64,000 bases of DNA from Chryseosolibacter sp964493505 (GCA_964493505.1 CAZBNP010000011.1:92285-156284); one strand, 5' to 3'. Shown: positions 1 through 9,253, counted from the first letter of the stretch. Notes: generated by a model not told the origin, from the sequence alone. A program made the numbers and translations.

Positions 1-1
1 G

Positions 2-520
2 GCGTTCACAGATTTTAACAATCATGCACTATTCGTGCCGGTGATGTACCGTATCGCGGGAAGTAGCCGGAAAAACGATGCGCGGTTGTATTACAACCTG
101 AAGGAGAACTTTATCACCCTCAAAGTTGACAGCCTGGTGCCGGAGTTGCCGCTGGTACTGAAAGGTGAACAGGAAATCGTGCCGGGACAACGTGTCGTGA
201 ATGAACAGGTATTTCTGGAGATACCGAAATTCTCAATTGAACAGGGCTTCTATCAGGTGCTGGCAGGTACCGATCAGGTGGGGTTGATCGCGTTCAACGC
301 GGATAAGGCAGAATCGTTGCTCGACCAGTTTACCGGTGCCGAGGTTCGAAATCAGATGGGGGCGGGAGACAATATTAATATTTTTGAAGCGACGTCGCCG
401 GAGACTTTCAGTAACGAAATAAAAGAAAGATATTTGGGCAAGCCTTTATGGAAGTATGCCCTCATGATTGCATTATTCTTCCTCCTTGTTGAGGTCCTTC
501 TCATTCGTTTTTTAAAATAG
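2..520 (+). CDS. BatA-like membrane protein, C-terminal part (5' end outside window)
   Basis: The reading frame is open to the left edge, so this is the last ~172 residues of a larger protein. The visible part reads FNNHALFVPVMYRIA at its start, is otherwise mostly hydrophilic beta-type sequence, and ends in one membrane segment (WKYALMIALFFLLVEVLLI) with a short basic tail. In Bacteroidota such tails belong to ~700-residue proteins with an N-terminal BatA (aerotolerance regulator) domain, often located just before a dihydroorotase-like gene as here. The family call rests on the tail and on neighbourhood only, because the N-terminal domain is not visible. The stop codon lies 5 bases before the next ATG, which suggests one transcript. 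Confidence 0.55.
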   Translation, partial: AFTDFNNHALFVPVMYRIAGSSRKNDARLYYNLKENFITLKVDSLVPELPLVLKGEQEIVPGQRVVNEQVFLEIPKFSIEQGFYQVLAGTDQVGLIAFNADKAESLLDQFTGAEVRNQMGAGDNINIFEATSPETFSNEIKERYLGKPLWKYALMIALFFLLVEVLLIRFLK

Positions 521-525
521 AATTG

Positions 526-1785
526 ATGAAAATATTAATCCAGTCAGCTGAAATTCTCGATCCCGGCTCTCCGTTTCATCAAAAACAAAAAAACGTACTG
601 ATCAATAACAGTCGTATTTCGGCGATAGGGGACAAGAATTATTCAGCCGACAAGGTTATCCAGGCCGATGGCATGAAGCTTTCCGTGGGCTGGTTTGATC
701 TGGGTACTTTCATAGGCGATCCGGGGCTGGAGTACAAGGAAGACCTCGACTCGGGAACTCGTGCCGCTGCTGCGGGAGGATTTACGGGAATCGCGACATT
801 GCCCAACACTGAACCGTGTGTTCAGACCAAAAACGAGGTAGGCTACCTGGTTCGCGGAAATGTGAACCGACTCGTGCAGGTGCATCCGATGGCGTCGGTA
901 ACGCTGAACAACAAGGGTGAAGAGCTCAGTGAGATGATAGACCTCCACACAGCGGGGGCCGTCGCATTCACAGATGGCACCAGGCCCGTGTGGCATACCG
1001 ATATTTTTCTGAAGGCGCTGCAGTATCTGCAGAAGTTCAACGGGGTTCTCGTCGATCATGCGGAAGACTACTGGCTGAATCTCTTCGGACAAATGCACGA
1101 GGGGCTGACCAGTACACGCCTTGGACTGAAGGGGATGCCGCGCATTGCCGAAGAGATAGCCATTGGAAGGAACCTGGAGTTGTTGCAGTATGCGGGAGGG
1201 CGGCTGCACGTCGCGCGCGTATCTACGCCACGTGCTATCGACATGATCCGGGTGGCACGGCGAAAGCACAACGTTACCTGTGATGTCGCGGTCTATCAGC
1301 CCTTGCTTGACGATACCGTACTCGTAGATTTTGACACTAACTTCAAGGTCAACCCTCCGCTCAGAGAGCGTGCCGATAACGAAAGTATTATTAAGGGCCT
1401 GCGCGACGGAACGATCAGCGTGGTATGCTCCGGGCACTTGCCGCAGGATGTTGAGAGTAAGAATCTGGAATTCGATCGCGCCGAATTTGGGATCATCACC
1501 CTTCAGACATTCTGTGCTCATCTGACATCGCTCTCTAAGTCGGTGGGCTGGGATGTGCTGATTGAAAAGGTGACACACGGCCCGCGCGAGGTGCTTCAAC
1601 TGGAGCAGCCGAGAATCGAAGAGGATGCCACTGCTAATCTTACCCTGTTTGACCCTGGAAAAAAATGGGTTCTCGACGATACCACCAATTTTTCGAGGTC
1701 CAAAAACTCTCCCTGGTACGGCAAGGAACTAACCGGGAAGGCGGTGGCTGTATTCAACAACGGAAAACACTGGATCGATCGCTGA
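526..1785 (+). CDS. Dihydroorotase-family protein (PyrC-like), active-site residues lost
   Basis: A 419-residue amidohydrolase-fold protein aligning along its whole length with type I dihydroorotases (landmarks: EYKEDLDSGTRAAAAGGFT, LPNTEP, the DHAED region, NPPLR). Dihydroorotase makes carbamoyl-aspartate/dihydroorotate in pyrimidine synthesis, but here the key residues are replaced. The HxHxR metal and substrate motif is GTFIG (residues 60-64). The later HVST metal histidine is arginine (ARVST). The catalytic TDHAPH motif is SGHLPQ. Only the His of DHAED is kept. It is probably non-catalytic; non-catalytic PyrC homologues are known as structural partners of aspartate transcarbamoylase in some bacteria, so a scaffold role is possible but inferred. 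ATG at 526 is preferred over TTG at 523. Confidence 0.85.
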   Translation: MKILIQSAEILDPGSPFHQKQKNVLINNSRISAIGDKNYSADKVIQADGMKLSVGWFDLGTFIGDPGLEYKEDLDSGTRAAAAGGFTGIATLPNTEPCVQTKNEVGYLVRGNVNRLVQVHPMASVTLNNKGEELSEMIDLHTAGAVAFTDGTRPVWHTDIFLKALQYLQKFNGVLVDHAEDYWLNLFGQMHEGLTSTRLGLKGMPRIAEEIAIGRNLELLQYAGGRLHVARVSTPRAIDMIRVARRKHNVTCDVAVYQPLLDDTVLVDFDTNFKVNPPLRERADNESIIKGLRDGTISVVCSGHLPQDVESKNLEFDRAEFGIITLQTFCAHLTSLSKSVGWDVLIEKVTHGPREVLQLEQPRIEEDATANLTLFDPGKKWVLDDTTNFSRSKNSPWYGKELTGKAVAVFNNGKHWIDR

Positions 1786-1788
1786 GAA

Positions 1789-2310
1789 ATGAATCCACTT
1801 GTTAAAGTCTCCCTTCGTTACGGGGCGATCGCGGGGATCATTGGTTCCGGGTTGCTGATAGCCTTGTACTACATGGATCGTCACCCCATGTGGATTCCGC
1901 CGTACGCGGACTTTTCGATCATTCTTTTTGGACTGATTATTTTCTTCGCTCTCCGCGAGTTCCGCGACTATCATCAGAATGGTGTACTGTACTTCTGGCA
2001 GGGGCTTATCGCGAGTTTCCTCGTCACGGTTTGCTATGCTGCCATCACCGCAGTGGCGATGAGGTTGTTTGCGTATGCGGAACCTGGGTTCGTTTCCCGC
2101 TATGTCGAAATCGGCCTGGAATATTTGCGGGCACTTCCCGCGGAGGAAGTGGACCGGATAGGACGGGATGAGGTAGCGCGCAATATTGAAACATTGCCGT
2201 CTACCGATGCCGCGCAGTTTATCATGACGTACTGTGTCCGCAGCTTTGCAATAAGCTTTTTCATAAGCATTATATTATCTGTAACTTTAAGAAGAGAACC
2301 CAAACCCTAA
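1789..2310 (+). CDS. DUF4199 family membrane protein
   Basis: A 173-residue integral membrane protein with about four hydrophobic segments: residues ~12-30, ~40-58, ~68-92 and a C-terminal one. Between the third and fourth is a polar loop, a layout typical of the DUF4199 family, which is largely restricted to Bacteroidota and has no known function. The phrases ALREFRDYHQNG and LYFWQGL match the family's conserved cytoplasmic loop, which usually reads KxFRDxxxxGxxxFxxg. It starts 3 bases after the dihydroorotase-like gene and is followed 10 bases later by a second DUF4199 gene, so the three are probably co-transcribed. Confidence 0.8.
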   Translation: MNPLVKVSLRYGAIAGIIGSGLLIALYYMDRHPMWIPPYADFSIILFGLIIFFALREFRDYHQNGVLYFWQGLIASFLVTVCYAAITAVAMRLFAYAEPGFVSRYVEIGLEYLRALPAEEVDRIGRDEVARNIETLPSTDAAQFIMTYCVRSFAISFFISIILSVTLRREPKP

Positions 2311-2320
2311 TCCCTTAAAC

Positions 2321-2845
2321 ATGGAAACACAACCTGAAACAACACCGGCCGTCACCACCCGGTCTGTCGGTATTAAATGGGGCCTTATTTCGGCAATTAT
2401 TTCGATAGTATTTTTTCTTATTCTCGCTTTGGTGGGAACGAATGCGTTTGATAACAAGTGGAGCTGGATAGGTATGATCGTTTCGGTCGTCCTCGTTTTC
2501 CTTGCCCACAAGAACTTTAAAGACTCCGGCGACGGGTATATGTCGTATGGACAGGGCGTTGCTATCGGCTTCTGGATAGCGCTGATTTCGCTCGCCCTCG
2601 CTGTCCTGGTACAATTCACGTATGTGAACTTCATTGATACCGGCGTTATGGAGATGTTTTTCGACGCCCAGATCGAGGAGATGTCTAAAAAGGGTATGCC
2701 TGACAACCAGATCGATGTAGCGATTGAATGGACTAAGAAGCTGTTTTGGGTGTTTTACATACTCGGTGGTCTTTTTTTCGGTGTATTGGTAGGAGTCGTT
2801 GTCAGTCTTTTCACCCAAAAGAAGAACCCGCAACCAGCTTTTTAA
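2321..2845 (+). CDS. DUF4199 family membrane protein (second copy)
   Basis: A 174-residue membrane protein with a short Thr/Pro-rich N-terminus, four predicted membrane segments (~24-42, ~50-62, ~78-100, ~145-165) and the family loop AHKNFKDSGDGYMSYGQG. It is homologous in layout to the preceding gene but diverged in sequence, so the pair is probably an old tandem duplication. Function unknown. It ends 3 bases before the ATG of the first glycosyltransferase gene, which places it in the same probable operon. This arrangement may mean that the DUF4199 pair works with the polyprenyl-type glycosyltransferase at the envelope, but that is inference from position only. Confidence 0.8.
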   Translation: METQPETTPAVTTRSVGIKWGLISAIISIVFFLILALVGTNAFDNKWSWIGMIVSVVLVFLAHKNFKDSGDGYMSYGQGVAIGFWIALISLALAVLVQFTYVNFIDTGVMEMFFDAQIEEMSKKGMPDNQIDVAIEWTKKLFWVFYILGGLFFGVLVGVVVSLFTQKKNPQPAF

Positions 2846-2848
2846 GGA

Positions 2849-3859
2849 ATGAGAAACCCGGATATTTCTGTCGTTATTCCGGCACAGGACGAGGAGGAGT
2901 CGATACCCGAACTTTGTCAATGGATAAGCCGTGTGATGGAGACACATGGATTTTCCTATGAGGTCATCATCATCGATGATGGTAGTTCGGACTCGACCTG
3001 GCAGAAAATCCTGCAGGAACACGAGCGCGATTCCCGGTTCAAGGGAGTCCGCTTCAACCGCAATTTCGGAAAATCCGCGGCGCTCCAGACGGGCTTCCGC
3101 GCTGCCCGCGGTGAAGTGGTGATCACTATGGACGCCGATCTGCAAGACAGTCCTGACGAGATCCCCGAACTCTATTCGATGGTCAAAGATCAGGGCTTTC
3201 AGCTCGTGTCAGGATGGAAGAAGAAGCGCTATGATCCGTTGTCGAAGACGATCCCGTCAAAATTCTTCAACTATATCACACGAAAGTTGTCGGGCATCGA
3301 GCTTCACGATTTCAACTGTGGATTGAAGGCGTACAACGTTATGGTGGTGCGAAACATCAATGTCTACGGTGAAATGCACCGCTATATTCCGCTTATCGCG
3401 AAGTGGGCCGGTTTTACGAGAATTGGTGAAAAGCCGGTGGAGCATCAGGAGCGAAAATACGGCCGTACGAAGTTTGGCCTTGAACGCTTTGTCAATGGCT
3501 TCCTCGATCTGCTTTCTATTACTTTCGTCAGCAGGTTTCGTCAGAAGCCGATGCACTTCTTCGGCACCTTCGGGATTCTTTCTTTTCTCATAGGGTTTAT
3601 TTTTACGGTGAAGATATTCTGGCATAAGATGGACTCTCTGTACATCTCCAAAATTCCGCTTAATCGTGATATTACCGAACAGCCTCTTTTTTACCTGGCC
3701 CTGGTGGCGCTTATCATCGGCGTACAACTTTTCGTCACAGGATTTCTCGCGGAGATGTTCGCGATGCAATCCCTGAATAAGCGCGACTATCTCGTTATCG
3801 ATGAGATCGGATTTGAAGGGGACGCCGCCTCAAAAAAGGTGCCTTCCTTTACTTCGTAA
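2849..3859 (+). CDS. Family 2 glycosyltransferase, polyprenyl-phosphate type (DPM1/GtrB-like)
   Basis: A 336-residue membrane glycosyltransferase. The GT-A fold is clear at the N-terminus: ISVVIPAQDEEES, then IIIDDGSSDST for nucleotide binding, then the metal motif MDADLQDSPDEI. Two membrane segments follow at ~229-253 and ~278-302, the architecture of enzymes that move a sugar from a nucleotide to undecaprenyl phosphate (GtrB, ArnC, DPM1-like). The sugar cannot be read from the sequence. Its stop overlaps the next ATG by one base (TAATG), so it is translationally coupled to the second glycosyltransferase. The likely role is in building a lipid-linked sugar for surface polysaccharide or protein glycosylation. 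Confidence 0.85.
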   Translation: MRNPDISVVIPAQDEEESIPELCQWISRVMETHGFSYEVIIIDDGSSDSTWQKILQEHERDSRFKGVRFNRNFGKSAALQTGFRAARGEVVITMDADLQDSPDEIPELYSMVKDQGFQLVSGWKKKRYDPLSKTIPSKFFNYITRKLSGIELHDFNCGLKAYNVMVVRNINVYGEMHRYIPLIAKWAGFTRIGEKPVEHQERKYGRTKFGLERFVNGFLDLLSITFVSRFRQKPMHFFGTFGILSFLIGFIFTVKIFWHKMDSLYISKIPLNRDITEQPLFYLALVALIIGVQLFVTGFLAEMFAMQSLNKRDYLVIDEIGFEGDAASKKVPSFTS

Positions 3860-4866
3860 TGGATCCCGGAAGTCAGCACAAGTCAGAACAGCACCGTGGG
3901 GTTTCGCTACCCCGGTATTCGATCATTATTCCGGTCTACAATCGCCCTGAAGAGATCAGAGACCTGCTGGAAAGTCTGACAACGCAGACGAGAAAGGATT
4001 TCGAAATTATAATTGTCGAAGATGGCTCTACGATCACCTCACGGGATATTGTAGCTGACTTCAGCAAGAAATTGCCTATTCGCTATTACGCGAAACAGAA
4101 CGCCGGTCCGGGACCGGCGCGGAATTTTGGCTTTACCCACGCTAAGGGGCAATACTATGTCGTGTTCGACAGCGACTGCATTCTTCCCCCCACTTATTTT
4201 GAGGCGGTAGACCAGGCGCTGATAACTGAGTCACTGGATGCCTGGGGCGGTCCCGACCGCGGTCATGAACAATTCACCGCCCAACAACGGGCAATGGCCT
4301 ACACTATGTCTTCGTTCCTCACAACGGGTGGCATACGCGGCGGAAAGCGACGCGTGGGCTGGTTTCAACCACGTAGCTTCAACATGGGCATATCGAAGGA
4401 AGTCTATGAACGAACGCAGGGTTTCGCTTTCGATCGGTTTGCCGAAGACATTGAATTCAGTATCCGCATGAGGAAGGCTGGCTTCCGGACAGGCCTGATC
4501 TCCGACGCCTACGTCTTTCACAGGAGGCGCGCCAACTTCATCCAGTTCTTCCGACAGGTTTACAACTTCGGCAGGGGCAGAGCGATGATCGCCCGCGTTC
4601 ATCCGGAAGAGGTGAAGCTTACACACTGGTTTCCGTCCGCATTCCTTCTTGGCTTACTATTCCTGCCTGTTCTTTACCTGGTTGGCGGATGGCTTTTTCC
4701 GGTGGTGGCGGGATTCTTCTCTTTGTACCTCACCCTCACCCTGTTGCATTCCTTCAGTGTAACCCGCAGCGTTCCCGTCGCGGCTTTGTCCGTAATCTCC
4801 ACCATCGTGCAGCTCTGCGGATATGGGTTCGGCTTTCTAAAAGAGACACTAGTCGGTAATCGGTAG
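3859..4866 (+). CDS. Family 2 glycosyltransferase, membrane-anchored
   Basis: A 335-residue family 2 glycosyltransferase with YSIIIPVYNRPEEI, IIIVEDGST and the metal motif VFDSDCILP (~residue 96-104) in the GT-A domain, an acceptor-side region containing GFAFDRFAEDIEFSIRM (an ED acid motif), and C-terminal hydrophobic segments between ~253 and 325. The fold and membrane tail suggest transfer of a sugar to a lipid- or envelope-bound acceptor; donor and acceptor are unknown. The start is fixed by the TAATG overlap with the preceding glycosyltransferase. It ends the operon-like run that begins with the BatA-like gene; a 68-base AT-rich spacer follows. Confidence 0.85.
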   Translation: MDPGSQHKSEQHRGVSLPRYSIIIPVYNRPEEIRDLLESLTTQTRKDFEIIIVEDGSTITSRDIVADFSKKLPIRYYAKQNAGPGPARNFGFTHAKGQYYVVFDSDCILPPTYFEAVDQALITESLDAWGGPDRGHEQFTAQQRAMAYTMSSFLTTGGIRGGKRRVGWFQPRSFNMGISKEVYERTQGFAFDRFAEDIEFSIRMRKAGFRTGLISDAYVFHRRRANFIQFFRQVYNFGRGRAMIARVHPEEVKLTHWFPSAFLLGLLFLPVLYLVGGWLFPVVAGFFSLYLTLTLLHSFSVTRSVPVAALSVISTIVQLCGYGFGFLKETLVGNR

Positions 4867-4934
4867 TCGTTGTCCGGACAGAACATTATTTTTTTGTTAA
4901 TTTTTTTCAGACTTTTACTCTATAAACCTCCGCC

Positions 4935-5711
4935 ATGAAAAGAGTTCTAAAGAGCTTCTTGTTGATCATTAACTACAAGACCCTCATCATTACCGCGCTG
5001 TCAGTCATCTCAACTTATTTTTGCTATCACTTCGGATTGACGGCGAGGTTTCCCGATATGCTGGTAGGTATCGCAATTGTGTTCCCGGTGGTCTTTTCAA
5101 TTGGTTCTGCGTATAAAAGGAGGGAGGGTGCGCTTCAGCGCTTCTCCGACTTCAAAGGCCATGCTATTGCGATCTTTTATGCGATGCGCGACTGGCCTAC
5201 AGACAAGAATCATGACCTTCCAAGTAAGATCAGGCAGATTGTGACCGAGATGATGGCTCTTATGCGTAAGATGTTTGCTTCTACCAATCGGTCTGACATG
5301 GTTGAAAACGAGCGGAAGATATATGGCTATTTCTCGATCCTTTCGGGTATCACGAATGAAATGCGCAAATACGGTGTCCAGACCAGCGAGACCTCCCGCG
5401 TAAATCAATATGTGAGTAAGATGATCATTGCTTTCGACAACCTTCAGGTGGTTCACACATACCGCACACCGGTGACACTGAGAGCGTACAGTAAAGTGTT
5501 CATCTATGTTTTTCCTATCATATACGGTCCGTATTTCGCCAGCACGTTTGGTGATTTCTCAGCGAACCTCGAATACGTAATGCCTGTGCTGTACAGCTTT
5601 ATCCTCGTCAGTCTCGACAACATCCAGGACCATCTCGAGCACCCGTTCGACGAGATCGGAGAAGATGATATAAAGATCGATGAGCACGCTATTACTTCGT
5701 ATATGGAGTAA
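4935..5711 (+). CDS. Membrane protein resembling bestrophin-type anion channels
   Basis: A 258-residue protein. Two N-terminal membrane segments (~14-34, ~40-60) are followed by a basic stretch (SAYKRREGALQRFSDFKGH), a long helical polar middle, then two more hydrophobic segments (~185-205, ~212-228), and a tail LEHPFDEIGEDDIKID. That order, and the tail resembling the conserved acidic NPF.xD segment of bestrophins, suggest a bestrophin/UPF0187-like ion channel. This is by recall of layout, not by alignment, so an unrelated conserved membrane protein remains possible. It is preceded by a 68-base spacer of T-rich sequence without a clear promoter and stands alone before the convergent cluster at 5727. 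Confidence 0.5.
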   Translation: MKRVLKSFLLIINYKTLIITALSVISTYFCYHFGLTARFPDMLVGIAIVFPVVFSIGSAYKRREGALQRFSDFKGHAIAIFYAMRDWPTDKNHDLPSKIRQIVTEMMALMRKMFASTNRSDMVENERKIYGYFSILSGITNEMRKYGVQTSETSRVNQYVSKMIIAFDNLQVVHTYRTPVTLRAYSKVFIYVFPIIYGPYFASTFGDFSANLEYVMPVLYSFILVSLDNIQDHLEHPFDEIGEDDIKIDEHAITSYME

Positions 5712-5726
5712 CTGCCTCACCGAAAC

Positions 5727-8102
5727 CTACTCCTCAACTCCAATCACCGCCCGTCCACTCCCCGGAATTCCGGAATCGGTAAGTCCTTCTACGACGATGA
5801 GATACTGTCCCGGCACATCGGAGGTGAAGAAATCCAGCTGATACTTTCCGTCCGGGCCTATAGTGATATCGGGTTCCCAATGAAGCAACACTCGCTGGTC
5901 GGGCATACGGTCATTGACTCCATCGCGCGTGTATTCGGGTTTGTGAAAGACGCGTTTTAACTGCAGGCCCTCATAGTCGAGCGAAAGGCTGCTCGGGTCG
6001 AGTTTGAGTCCGCCGAGGTCTCCGTTGTAGGTCGTAAGGCTGATGATGCCAGAGAAGACAGACTGCCCCAGGTAATAGGGTCGTTTTACGACTTCGAGCT
6101 TACGCACGCGAATGGGATCGACGCGCATCATATCGTCGACATCGGGAACGGGTACGCCGTCGATCAATACTATCGGGTCGCCCGGCAGAATTCCGCCGCC
6201 GACGTAATCGACAACAAGGAAGTGGAATCCGTCTTTTCGCTTGCGCACGAATACGCCGGGAACATACTCGCGCATAACCTCTTCCAGCAGGGGGAAGCGC
6301 GTGTAGTCGTCAAGCAGGTATGTAGCGTCGGCCTGGCCGTAGAATGCGGAACTGTCGACCACGGGTACATGTGTTTGTACGCCAAACTCGTCATAGTAGT
6401 AAATATCCTGCACCTGCATCGCGATGCTGCGGGTCAACAAAGCTGCTGCGTGATTTTCGGGAATAACCAGGGGAGGCATCGCGGTGTTGTCGTATTGTTT
6501 AGAAAACGGATCAGCGATCTCAAGGTCGTAGGTCCTGGCTGAGTCGGTGTCTGTCTGCACAATTAGCCGCCGCGGACCGTAGAAGTCTTTGATCTCAAAG
6601 CGCGCGTCGCCGTCGCCATTGGTCCAGGCGCCGTAGGCTCGTATGATTTTGCCGGGAGAGCCGAGGTAAACGAAGACTCTTTCCTGGCGTTGTCCATGTG
6701 CGCTGACAGTTGCTGTGACGATATGTTCGCGTACTTCGGGAAGGAATGACAGGGGAGGGCGTTCCGAAAGGATGTCGCCCCATTCAAACCGTCGCCATCC
6801 ATGAGTGAGCATAAGGTCATCCATCAAGGCGGAGGGGTTCGGACCGGGATTGGTAAAGTAATATTCGGGTGATTCAATATTTCCGCTGAGATCGGATGTC
6901 AGCCAGAGATAAGGAACGATACCGGTACGCTCGCCGCTTGACAGTGAGTCAATACGATAGACCGCTATTGACGATTTGGCGCCGACGGGCTGGTCATTGA
7001 CTGTTGTCTGAATCGTGACGGATACTTTTTTGCGAGGGGCAAAATTCTTCTGACTCGCGGCTACGCTGATCTCAAGCTGTTGTTTCGGCCATGTAAAATA
7101 GAGCCGCTCACACACGGGCTGCAGGTCGGCATTGAAGATCGTGATATGGGAAATGCCTTCGGCGAGCTCGTTCTTGTTTACGACGAAAGTTGCTTTGTTG
7201 TGTTCGAGTGTTTTGACGGCGGCATGGGCGATTATCTTTCGGGCATGGACAAAAAGAAAGATGCGATCGTCTTTGACGCCACTGGTTTCCACGACGATGG
7301 AGACAAAGTCGGATGAATCACGGAGTGACATGGTGTAGCCTGATTCGAACACCTGGGGAAGAGGCTGAACGTGCCGACCGCCTTTTTCATCCATCAGCAC
7401 GGCGCGATAGGTGGTGCCATATTGTGGTGTCATGGTAAAATGACCCAGACCGAACCTTGACGTTTTGAAAGACGCGACGGGTTCCCCGGCGGTTGTCTCG
7501 ATCACGCCACCGCAGTGCGATCCTTTTCCGGTGTGATCGGTTACCCTGAAGGCGATCCTGGCCGGGATGCCTGAGACCAGGTTGCCACCCTCCGGGAAAA
7601 ACTCGGCACGGCAAGTTGCCGCCGCCTTGACGGGTCGGTGATCGGGGGTGAAGAAGGGGTTGGCAATACTGATGACCTCATGGTAGTAGTACGCGGCCGG
7701 GAAATTTTTCATCCAGTTAGTGTACACCCTGAAACGGTAGTTTCCGGTTGTGAGGGAGGCGGGAAGGAATAGTGATCCTGCTCCACGGCCGTGTGTCAGC
7801 TCGATCTTGGCTTGCAGTACGGCAACACCTGCGTCGGAGATTAGTTCGACGTAGGCTACTTTACTCATATCGAGCGGCTGATGAAGGGTGCCATCTGTCG
7901 CGTAGAGCTTGAACCAGAGGGTTTCCCCTGTGAGATAGAAGCTTCTGTCCAGGTGTGCGTATATCTTCTCCGTGAGCGTCTCGTTGCGATATTTTTCAAA
8001 ACCGGATCGCAGCGTTTCAATGGTCTTCTCTTGTGCGGGTAACCATGTTGTTACCACGAATAGAAGAAGTAGTACGAGCATTGTTCTCTTCATGCGTTTC
8101 AT
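5727..8102 (-). CDS. Secreted MG2/TonB-plug-like surface protein
   Basis: A 791-residue exported protein with a signal peptide (cleavage near LPAQE, ~24). The region ~45-140 has the macroglobulin MG2 pattern EKIYAHLDRSFYLTGETLWFK, seen in a Bacteroidota family usually annotated as hypothetical or TonB-plug-containing. Near residues 605-690 there is a plug-like segment with PGDPIVLIDGVPV and ISLTTYNG. No beta-barrel follows. It is the last gene of the leftward cluster after a TonB receptor and a DUF4249 lipoprotein, an association common in Cytophagales. It probably acts at the outer membrane with these partners. The substrate is unknown. Confidence 0.7.
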   Translation of the reverse strand: MKRMKRTMLVLLLLFVVTTWLPAQEKTIETLRSGFEKYRNETLTEKIYAHLDRSFYLTGETLWFKLYATDGTLHQPLDMSKVAYVELISDAGVAVLQAKIELTHGRGAGSLFLPASLTTGNYRFRVYTNWMKNFPAAYYYHEVISIANPFFTPDHRPVKAAATCRAEFFPEGGNLVSGIPARIAFRVTDHTGKGSHCGGVIETTAGEPVASFKTSRFGLGHFTMTPQYGTTYRAVLMDEKGGRHVQPLPQVFESGYTMSLRDSSDFVSIVVETSGVKDDRIFLFVHARKIIAHAAVKTLEHNKATFVVNKNELAEGISHITIFNADLQPVCERLYFTWPKQQLEISVAASQKNFAPRKKVSVTIQTTVNDQPVGAKSSIAVYRIDSLSSGERTGIVPYLWLTSDLSGNIESPEYYFTNPGPNPSALMDDLMLTHGWRRFEWGDILSERPPLSFLPEVREHIVTATVSAHGQRQERVFVYLGSPGKIIRAYGAWTNGDGDARFEIKDFYGPRRLIVQTDTDSARTYDLEIADPFSKQYDNTAMPPLVIPENHAAALLTRSIAMQVQDIYYYDEFGVQTHVPVVDSSAFYGQADATYLLDDYTRFPLLEEVMREYVPGVFVRKRKDGFHFLVVDYVGGGILPGDPIVLIDGVPVPDVDDMMRVDPIRVRKLEVVKRPYYLGQSVFSGIISLTTYNGDLGGLKLDPSSLSLDYEGLQLKRVFHKPEYTRDGVNDRMPDQRVLLHWEPDITIGPDGKYQLDFFTSDVPGQYLIVVEGLTDSGIPGSGRAVIGVEE

Positions 8103-8105
8103 CTT

Positions 8106-9251
8106 CTATTCCCAGAAGGATGGTTCGGTAGTCACGCCTCCCCAGTAGGTACAGTCAATACACTGGCTTGTGCCTCTGCCCCAGCCTATGGGCTCCGGTC
8201 CGTCCGGCCCCAATATCTCATCAACAAGCAACATATATTGACTAGCGCTGGCGACATCCTCCAGCAGGAGTGTATCGATGGTACAATAAGTGAGGTCCAT
8301 GAATTCTCTTGCCAGCGACGGGGGCAGCTGGCCGTTGCTCAAAAACATGCGTTTCTCTGAGACGGTTGCTGCGCTGAAGATCCCGAGTGCCTTCTCACCG
8401 TCGTGGTGTGTGCAGGTTATGTTGCCCTCGACCTCCGAAGGAAGCGGATCGAATAGCCCACCAAGGTTTTCGGTGGTCTTCGACAGGTTGTGCCAGTAGT
8501 TGTAAGTTTCTTCCGTGAGCGCGTGCTGTTGTACTAAAATGCTGTATTTGACAAATAGTTTCCGTGACCCCCAGGGTATGAGCGTTAGCGGGTTGTTATT
8601 CAGTACGGGTTCGTCCAGGTGTGTCAGCGACCTGATCATGATATTTGATGACTCATGCGATCGCCAGCAAAAGGTAAGCGACAAATCCGGTGGTCTTTCA
8701 ACGACGGTATCATCTTCAATCATAAAGAGCGACTGAAGTCTGGCGTGGTATTCGTACGTTTCGGTAAACCGCCATTTAAAATGCCGCGTCGCTTTTGTCG
8801 CGTCGTGTGTATTTACTTCGAACTGAATGCCGTCGCGATGAACCGACCATGTTATCGAATCGATCGGCGGCGTTTGCTGGATGGTTGTGTAACCGGATAC
8901 ATATTCGTGTTCGTCGCCTATTCGGATAACGAGGCGGTAGCGATCGCTGCCGCTGAGATTCACGTCTCCGGTGTAGGTGCCTTCTCCCTCGTGCGCAAGC
9001 GGATATAACAAGCCACCTTCGTGTTCGATATACACATCAGCTCCGGTTTCCCGAGGTATCGGGTCTGTGCTCTTGACCGGCAGCGTGCGACTCAACCTTA
9101 CGGTAGCGACGCCATCTGATCCGTTGAGGAACGCGTCAACGACGAGGTAGTTAACGTCTTCGTTGCGCAGTTCAGGATCGTAGGGCTCAATACAACTACA
9201 GGCCGCGATCAGCGCGAGAACGATTCCACGACTATTGTTCAAAAACCTCAT
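8106..9251 (-). CDS. DUF4249 family lipoprotein
   Basis: A 381-residue lipoprotein; the signal sequence ends in a lipobox-like ALIAACSCIEPYDPEL, with Cys near position 20. The opening VNYLVVDAFLNGSDG...VRLSRT and the later GYTTIQQTPPIDSITW are characteristic of the DUF4249 family, partner proteins of certain TonB-dependent receptors in Bacteroidota. The function is not established; by genetic position it takes the place that SusD has in glycan systems, although it is unrelated in sequence. It lies 2 bases downstream of the receptor and 3 bases upstream of the MG2-type gene, so the three are almost certainly one operon. Confidence 0.85.
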   Translation of the reverse strand: MRFLNNSRGIVLALIAACSCIEPYDPELRNEDVNYLVVDAFLNGSDGVATVRLSRTLPVKSTDPIPRETGADVYIEHEGGLLYPLAHEGEGTYTGDVNLSGSDRYRLVIRIGDEHEYVSGYTTIQQTPPIDSITWSVHRDGIQFEVNTHDATKATRHFKWRFTETYEYHARLQSLFMIEDDTVVERPPDLSLTFCWRSHESSNIMIRSLTHLDEPVLNNNPLTLIPWGSRKLFVKYSILVQQHALTEETYNYWHNLSKTTENLGGLFDPLPSEVEGNITCTHHDGEKALGIFSAATVSEKRMFLSNGQLPPSLAREFMDLTYCTIDTLLLEDVASASQYMLLVDEILGPDGPEPIGWGRGTSQCIDCTYWGGVTTEPSFWE

Positions 9252-9253
9252 CG

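Noticed and set aside
643..1599. A 318-residue open frame on the minus strand, antisense to the dihydroorotase-like gene
   Set aside because: No recognizable domain, and the sense strand has a full conserved protein. Long antisense frames are common when codon use is biased.
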